From Talpa occidentalis (lineage: Eukaryota; Chordata; Mammalia; Eulipotyphla; Talpidae): 64,000 nt of DNA. This document shows positions 57,164-64,000 of this stretch, piece by piece. Within the stretch, counting starts at the first letter, position 1; each line of letters opens with the position of its first letter. Position numbers and translations under genes: made by a program. The DNA is taken from contig NW_026555331.1 in the NCBI RefSeq assembly GCF_014898055.3, positions 109,489,194 through 109,553,193 of the forward strand, read 5' to 3'. The notes below the pieces were generated by a model. That model was not told the origin of the DNA. It searched no databases and saw only the letters and a program-made list of their open reading frames with translations.

Positions 57164-58374
57164 AAGCAAATAAAGACTTTTAGACATGAAGTGATTCAGT
57201 AATGATCATTATTAGGGAGTTGATTGAAAAGATGCTCTAGCAAAATCAGAAAATAATTAACAAAGAGAAAGCTATGGTATCTTTAAAAAACAATGAATCT
57301 AAAACAGGCATGTGATAGAAGAAAGTTCCCAAATTAACAGTTTTACACATGTGTAGAGACCAATTTGTACAGATTGGAGGACCAGATGAGTTCTAAGAGG
57401 GAGGCGTTTGGGGGAAAGATGGATTTTGGGGACAAATAATTTAAAACATTCGAAGGAAATAATAAATGTTAATTGTGTTTGAAAAAATTAAGGCAACCAA
57501 TCTATATCCAGCATGGAAAGTGGGAGTGCAAAGGGCTAATGTGGGCCTGGATTACTTTCAGTATAGACTGAACAGTCACAACTGTGACAATTCTTAATGC
57601 AATTTAAAATAATCTTTTCCCTTAATTTTAGAAGGATCTTCTAGAATCTAGCAAATCAGCAAATTTCATTTTGAAATCAATTTCTTTAACTTGTGTTTAA
57701 TTTAAGTGAAAATAAATTTCATACCATCTTACCTAAAATATATATATATATTATGTAAAGTGTGATGAAATCATTTCTCAGTCTATTTACCTAATCACAC
57801 AACCTTCCTTATATACATATGCATGGAAGAGTGGCCTAGAATCACACCTGTCTAAGTAAGGTTCACTATATTTCTCGGTGGTGGGTGTTTGTCGACTTTT
57901 TTTTTCAACTCTTATCTTCATACGTTTTTATAATAGCTGAACTTTTACAATGAGTGTGTATCATTTCCATGAAGACAAGGAAGAAGAAAGCTTTAATAAA
58001 GGATTCCTCACCGAAGTGTGAGAAATGTATTACAACCTTAGGCTATTGGGTGCTTAAAGCAGGGAAAATTCAGCGGCCAAATCTGCACACAGTAGAAGCA
58101 AGGGAGCTGGCTGACTGCTCATCCATCTTTACTGCCATCTCTCAAAAGCTTGAAGATTGCCCTTCACGCTAAGGCTTCCACCCCGACCCCCCTTATTCCT
58201 AATGCCCTTCCTTGAAGGAAATTTTCATGACCACAAAACACTGTGTCCAACAATGGCTTAGTTCTTTCCCTCTCAATTCCCATAGAATTCAGAGAATACA
58301 GGAATGGACTATTAAGAGGAGCAAGCACAATGAGTGCCGCCCTTTATTATCCTAATAGGAATTAGATAATAAAG
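57164..58374. other. Unclassified non-coding DNA
   Basis: No repeat or gene recognised. The 72-codon plus frame at 57954-58172 has no domain. Confidence 0.45.
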
Positions 58375-58475
58375 TTTGCAAACAAAGAACCCCAAGGGAA
58401 CTGACAAAAATAAACCCTAGAGGCAGAATTGAGGCTACTAGAAGGGGAGGGAGGGAGGGTGTAGGCATGGTGCGA
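58375..58475 (+). mobile_element. L1 3' UTR fragment with G-rich tract
   Basis: 'aagaaccccaagggaactga', 'caaaaataaaccctagaggc' and 'gaggctactagaaggggagg' match the L1 3' UTR piece at about 56150-56240. The tract 58444-58459 (gggg-a-ggg-a-ggg-a-ggg) is a canonical G-quadruplex motif, a known property of L1 3' UTRs. Confidence 0.7.
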
Positions 58476-58514
58476 AAATTTCAAGAAACTGTGTGACCAT
58501 ACAGTCTAGTGGAT

Positions 58515-58700
58515 AATAATAAGGGCTTTGAAATCAGAAAAACAATGTTTTTATTCCAGTTTCATTGTTCATTAACTCTATGATTCTGCACAGTTTACAT
58601 GCTCTTCCTCAGACTCCGATTCTTATTACCTGCTGTGGAGTCATGTACACAAAACAATGATTATTGGGGGCAACACGTTATTAGTTCTTAAACTACTTTT
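58515..58700 (+). mobile_element. MIR SINE fragment
   Basis: 'agggctttgaaatcagaaaa', 'tttattccagtttcattgtt', 'actctatgattctgcacagt' and 'cctcagactccgattcttatt' follow a decayed MIR. Confidence 0.6.
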
Positions 58701-59114
58701 GGCATCACCGTTATTACCTGTCCAAAGAGTTCAAGAAAACTATGATCTTCATGAAACACTCAAAAATGCAGGGATTACAGCACTGATGGAAAGGCAAATG
58801 GGACAGCTTCCCAGGACGTTCAGGAAATAACAGAGATTGAAGCAATAAAAAAGTTGATGAACATAAAAGACTGACAAGAGTAACTGATGTTCCAGGATGA
58901 AGTCAGACAGAGTAACAGAAGTCAGGATCAAACATATACATCAACTTTTTGCTTTCTTTGAGTTTGTACATAGTATGGCCATATTTTTCATAAGCCAGTA
59001 GGACTCCTTTCATTTCTACAGTGTTGAAGCTGGTTGTAATTAAATCAGAGGCATATGGCATAAGGTTTTGCTCATGTGTTTTTCAGTTTTTAGGGTTAAA
59101 ATAGAATTTTATTT
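58701..59114. other. Unclassified non-coding DNA
   Basis: Nothing recognised. Confidence 0.4.
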
Positions 59115-59159
59115 GAAATATTTTATTTCAATTAAATATTGAAATATTTTATTTCAATT
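59115..59159. repeat. AT-rich direct repeat that is also an inverted repeat
   Basis: GAAATATTTTATTTCAATT occurs at 59115-59133 and 59141-59159. Each copy contains GAAATA-TTT-TATTTC, a perfect inverted repeat with a 3-base loop. Confidence 0.92.
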
Positions 59160-59730
59160 TTATCTGAAATATCTTAATCTGTTACAAAATTGTGTCTCAG
59201 ATACATTTCAACCATCACTTGTAATTTCCACAGGAAAAAGAAAGATAAAACTGGCAAAATGGAAAGAACTGATAATTTTCAAAATCCCTATTATCTCAGG
59301 AGTTTTTTTTTAATTTATTAGATAATGATAGAGGCTATAATTATCTAAATTATGCAGTTACCAACAGTCATTATTGACATTAACCACTTAAAACTTAAAC
59401 TTTCTTTTCCACTAGAGGCACAGTCATTTTCACACTTAGTATTAAGGATAGAACAAAACTTTGGAGCTGATTACACTTGTGTGGCAGGGACTAATTGTAT
59501 TAGAATACACTAATGACCTGGAGACATCTGTGTATAATTGAAATGGCTCCTTGTGATACAGACAAAATCAATGACAGGTGATCCATGCTAGAATTCATCC
59601 CGGCAATTTTTCTAATTACATAAATAAAGGAAAACCCTCAAGTATCAAGCTCTGAGGGGCTGATAATAAATCAAACCTCTTTCCCAATCCTCACCTCTAG
59701 GTTGAGAAATCAGACAGCACAATCAGACAG
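59160..59730. other. Unclassified, repeat-poor DNA
   Basis: No repeat recognised. The 59480-59640 part is repeat-poor and is a possible conserved non-coding block, untested. Confidence 0.4.
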
Positions 59731-60162
59731 ATGGAGAATGCTAGAGCCCTAACTCTGATAAATCTGATTGGGGATGCAGCTCAGGGCTGGTGCCCAAAAG
59801 GCATCCTGAACCATCTACTCAGTTCACAGGTACTGTCAAAGCAGAGATTAAACCTGATGACCTGGTCACTAACAGAGCTGGATGACCTCATGGTCCCCAA
59901 CAGAGGTACATGGTTTACACAAGTCAGAGGAAAACAGATGGAATGTTCTAGTGGAAGAAATGTACACATTGGCCCCTTGGTGCTCCCACACAGGACTACT
60001 CTTTGCAGCAGTGTATCCTGGACTCCTTACATGAAGTTCAGGACTTCAACATGCAGTTCTGCTTCTTCAACAGGAAAGAAGCAGAAACTCCCACTGCTCC
60101 TAGAGGCTACTAGCCCCATGGACCCACATTGTATTCGCTGCATTCAGGCTAGTCCAGAGTGA
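59731..60162 (+). other. Unidentified 143-codon open frame, probably not a gene
   Basis: This is the longest frame outside recognised repeats. It has no membrane segment, signal peptide or motif I know. It is rich in Leu, Ser and Thr, with scattered Cys. The two other plus frames also have open runs in the same 450 bp: one runs through residues reading CILDSLHEVQDFNMQFCFFN (about 60006-60070). This could mean a decayed retrocopy of an unknown mRNA, but I see no poly-A tail and cannot name a source. No TATA box, CpG-rich promoter or splice context supports expression. Confidence 0.25.
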
Positions 60163-61879
60163 GCTGATGGAGGACTCTGCTCCATGAAGCACTGACATGA
60201 ATGTGTGGGAAGACAAGGAATTGATGATGGCCAAACTGTCACACATCCTAAGGATATGAGGTTGCCTCTGAGTATCAAATTCAAGTTCCTGTACTAGGTC
60301 TACATGTTTCCATTAAGCAATGTTGCTCTGGGCTCTGAGTGTAGACTAAAGAGAAATCAAGCACACACAGGATTAATAGAATTCTCCTTTGTTATAGATT
60401 CTTACTGTTCTTCAACTTGGAGAATGACATATGAGACTTGTTATGCTCCAGCTATTCAATGAAAAATGAATCATGAAAGGTGAATCAGCAGAGCCTGAAG
60501 ATTCTATTTGTAATAAGAGTCTCATGTTCTTAATGCTTAAAGTAACCTCTTAAGTCTGAAAACTGTAGGGAAAATAATTATGTAACAATTTCTTGATTTC
60601 TATACTTTAAAAACAATTTTCTCAGACATTATTAAATTCTAACTGTCCACTGATATAAGTATGGATACAAAACGTATTTGCTCTGACATAATAATTTAGA
60701 CCTACTCCCATTAAAATAAAATATGTTGTTTGTTCACAAAAATAATAAATGTTCTTTAAAAATCTGGACATAAAAAAAGCTTTAGGGATTAAAAAGTTCC
60801 CCATAAAAGCACATCTCAGAAATAAGTATTATTGCTCTTGTGATTTAACTTCCCAAATACCCTTATCTATTTCCCTTTAATTACCAGCAATAAAAAAACT
60901 CTTAAAGCACTCAAGATCACACATGTAGTCCTTCATCTATAATCATGTTATAAAGCAAAAACCAGGCATATTTTTATTTTCCATCATTGCATTAAACAGT
61001 CTTCAAAGCACATTTTGTAAATATATTTTCTTATTCTGACCTGCATAAACTGATATATTATAGAACAACTGAAAGGCACAGAGAAGTAATATAAAATTAA
61101 TTTTCACAATTCTCTGTATGCCCATTACCCACAGCTAAGAATTTCTCTTTTTGCTGTTTTTTTCTTTCAGAAGTATTTTAAGACAGGTAAGAAATAAGAA
61201 GTGCTCCACCAAGGTTTAGGAAGATGTTTGATGTCTTTGGAGTAGGCACAGGAGATAAACCCAGCATCTTCACTCTGCCGTCATCTTGCCCTTCTCCAAC
61301 TTTCTTAAGTTACAAGAGAAACATTTTCTGGTTCTAATATTAGTCAATGTGCGGAGTCAACACTCGACCTGCCAACATTCATTGTAATGCAAAGAAACTT
61401 TGCTATTGTTCTTTAAAATGGTTAGGATTAGCCTTTTAGACCTTAAAAAAATCTAGCACCCCTCAAATTCTCCTTCTATTTGAGCACAGGCATTCATAAT
61501 ACCAAATGAACACATTGCCCATGAAGAATTCAGCTATTTTTGAAAAACCGCTGTACCAAATCCTATTCAAACTGTTTCAGTGTTTGTGGTCTAAGTAGTT
61601 CCCAAGTACCAAAGAGATATACAGAGAGATGAACTGACTCTTTTGGAGTTCACTTCCTGACAAATGGAGCAAAGGGACTCAGTCAGAGCTGTGCTGTCCA
61701 TCAGGCAGTGAGTTTCCACACATTAACTGAGCAATAAAATGACCTTAACCTTGACCTCTTCACCTCAACTCCTCTTTCTCAATGGTAGGCTGAAACAGAA
61801 AAGTTTTGAGTTCTCTTTGAGAAAAACAAGTCAAAATTGCTAACACTTAACTATCACTTCCAACAACACTGCCCCTGAC
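60163..61879. other. Unclassified non-coding DNA
   Basis: No feature recognised. Confidence 0.45.
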
Positions 61880-62030
61880 ATGATTAAATTTGCATCTCAT
61901 GACACTGTATAAGGTAATGGAAAATATGATCGCCTACTCCCCATGTTGGAAAGCAGGACTCAGAGGCTCAGATAGGTCTTCCAACTTCGTCTTCTGATAC
62001 CTTACTTACTGCTCCTTCTACTCTATCAAC
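61880..62030 (-). mobile_element. MIR-like fragment
   Basis: 'cgcctactccccatgttgga', 'aagcaggactcagaggctca' and 'gataggtcttccaacttcg' resemble the reverse MIR core (cattttacagatgagg, actgaggctcagagagg). Confidence 0.5.
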
Positions 62031-63499
62031 CTTACTCCTGTTCAAAAGCAAAGAGAAAATTAGCCAAGACAAATGGCTGAACAAAATAGCAGACAAAGCA
62101 GCTTTATTAAGAAACCACGCAGTTGACAGCTTTCCTCATTCCATAATACGGTGTCTATAAAATGTGCGTTACCTTCAAAGATTTTTAAGAAGTTCAATCT
62201 TCCTTTTTTCCTTTGTACAACTCCCTTTGTACAACAAATTGAAAGCTATTCCAATGAAATGATTGAAGGGAGCAATGCACTGGCATCAAGGTCCCTTAAC
62301 TCTCATTCTGCTAAAATGAAATTATGAGGTAACTGCCCACCTGAGGAAGTTTAGACAAAGTAATAGGGTTGGGCCTGTTAATCAGCTGGGCATTTGTTTA
62401 CCCCAATCTGGTCCTGGCTCTCTGAGGACTACCTTCTCTGCCTACAGGCCACAGAGGAACCTCAATAATTTGCCATCGTAAAAATGAAAAATCACTGCCT
62501 GGAAGTGAAGCAAATGAGTTCTGTGCGACAATATGGGTGATTTTTTTTTTCCTCCCACAAAGTACTTATATCAAAGGAAAGGAATAAATCATGGAGTTTC
62601 CAAAGAGCTGTCTTGTCTTTTATACAGTAGGTTAGCCTTAGTTCTTGATTTGTCATGTGGCCAGTATCTACCTTCTAAGGTAGTTCTAAGGAAATGCTTT
62701 TTTTTTTTCTGGAAGAATGAGGGATATTGTCCTATTTGTCCAGATAAATTAATATATGAGTCATCTCCACACTGATGGGTCATCTTGTTTGGGGTATTAT
62801 TCGGCTCACATCTGAGCCTCTGGCACTCAGCAATTATTCCTTTCAGTAACCAAAAATTTAGAAGCAAACAGGTAGAAATTCTTAAAAAGTAGACATTCCC
62901 CTAAAAGTAACAAATATGGAAACTTAGGTCTCAGAAGATTTCTGTTATCTTTTCCTGACATATTTAGCTTCCACTATTTCCACTGATTGTAATTTATTAA
63001 GGCCTTGAGAGTCTCAAGCCTGTCTATCCATCAAAAGACAAAAATCCAAGGACCCCACAGTCTCACCCACTGGAAAGTCTGCAACAAATCAAGAAAAGCT
63101 GTTGTCATGATTTCCCTCAGAGACCAAACATTAGCACCTACTATACGTCCTACTTTATTAAATTTTAGAATTCTATTCTGAATCTAATCTGAAACAGTAT
63201 AAAGACCTTTATCAACATGGAAAACTAAAACAAAATCTAGTAATATTTCATGGGATGATTTGGCTTCCCTGGCCCATGTGGTTTCATGACCTTGCTTTCT
63301 CAAGTGTAAAATGGGCCCATTATATTAACATGTCACACCTCATTATTGGGCTTCTCTTCCATGTCTCCCTTCCTGACTTCTGTCACCACACAACTTTTCT
63401 TCTTATGTTGTTCTCTACATCTTTATTTTAATAACAGCTTGTGCTGCTGACATTGAGTGCTTTTCAATTAGTGTCTGTGAGTGTATTAGATGTTAGAGA
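62031..63499. other. Mostly unclassified
   Basis: A possible plus-strand MIR piece lies near 63285-63345 ('catgaccttgctttctcaag', 'tgtaaaatgggcccattata'). The frames at 62533-62775 (plus) and 62589-62867 (minus) mirror each other around T runs and are not supported. Confidence 0.45.
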
Positions 63500-63640
63500 G
63501 GAAAAAAAAATTATAGATCACCTAGTCTCTTCCTTTTGCTAAATCAGGGGAAATAAAAAGCTCAGAAAGTTAAGTAGTTTTCTCCAGATGTCACAACTCT
63601 GTCTTTATCTTCTGACTCAACACTGAACTTGCACTCAGAC
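63500..63640 (-). mobile_element. MIR-like fragment
   Basis: 'agatcacctagtctcttcctt', 'aggggaaataaaaagctcag' and 'aaagttaagtagttttctcc' follow the reverse MIR order. Confidence 0.5.
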
Positions 63641-64000
63641 ATCACTGGTCTTTATTATGTGTGTGTGTGTATTATGCTTAGTCAGTGGGCTCTTTCTGCA
63701 GGTAAAATATTACGAGGAAGGCAAAATGAATATAGGAGAAATTCAAAGCAGAGTTGGGGCCTAGAGACCCAATTTCTGGACCCTCACCCCTGTCCTGAGA
63801 CAAGGCAGTAAGATCTCTGTAGAAGGTGATCATAAGAGTATTATGATCACAGTAAGACAGGCACAAAGCAGTCGAGAGAGATGTATCTGTTGTGACTTTT
63901 GAGCCTAAAGATACATAGTGACTGAGCACCACTCTCCCCTGGGGTCCACCCAGCACCATTCATAAACCAACATGCTCTACCATGTTAGCCAAGTTGAGAG
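63641..64000. other. Unclassified window end
   Basis: A short (TG)n lies near 63660-63670. The overlapping frames at 63629-63811 (plus) and 63678-63959 (minus) have no domain. Confidence 0.45.

Overview
The window looks like non-coding nuclear DNA from a placental mammal. It is AT-rich and saturated with interspersed repeats: L1 fragments in both orientations, MIR and L2 fossils, hAT-Charlie and Tigger DNA-transposon relics, solo retroviral LTRs, and about eight copies of a tRNA-derived SINE. The SINE is about 260-310 bp and begins GGCCTCCC on its own strand. The copy at 42757-43065 keeps perfect pol III A and B boxes, and several copies have clear target-site duplications. It is not Alu, B1/B2, CAN, CHR/Bov-tA, ERE, AfroSINE or VES as I remember them, so it should be diagnostic of the lineage, but I cannot name the species. 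A run of exactly 100 Ns at 25469-25568 marks a scaffold gap.

I find no host protein-coding gene, exon set, rRNA, functional tRNA or CRISPR that I can support. Open frames reach at most about 190 codons. The longest (43337-43912, minus) is the C-terminal part of L1 ORF2 in a 5'-truncated insertion. Others are SINE, LTR or microsatellite sequence read as protein, or chance frames. The window could be a gene desert or part of a large intron; nothing in the sequence decides which.

Layout. 1-10 kb: an LTR-like element (1365-1810), a TG repeat, a SINE, a good L2 copy (4695-4998), two copies of one old repeat (7196 and 8336), and a SINE. 10-20 kb: MER20-like and MER5A-like hAT relics, MIRs, and otherwise unclassified sequence. 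20-30 kb: a G-rich tract, a long minus-strand L1 split by a SINE (22872-24990), the assembly gap, a Tigger/MER2-like element split by another repeat (27019-27891), and a plus-strand L1 (28380-29445). 30-45 kb: MIRs, a hAT relic, old L1 3' ends, the most intact SINE (42757-43065) and a truncated L1 with long duplications (43165-44027). 45-64 kb: a HAL1-like fragment, SINEs, a compound microsatellite, and nested repeats at 54.6-57.2 kb (L1 pieces out of order, an LTR inside an L1, and an LTR with a 68-bp tandem duplication). After 57.2 kb the DNA is mostly unclassified with a few MIRs.

No multi-gene system is present. The most informative observations are the nested insertions, which give relative ages, the two SINE subfamilies, the duplicated LTR end, and several small direct or inverted repeats outside known elements.
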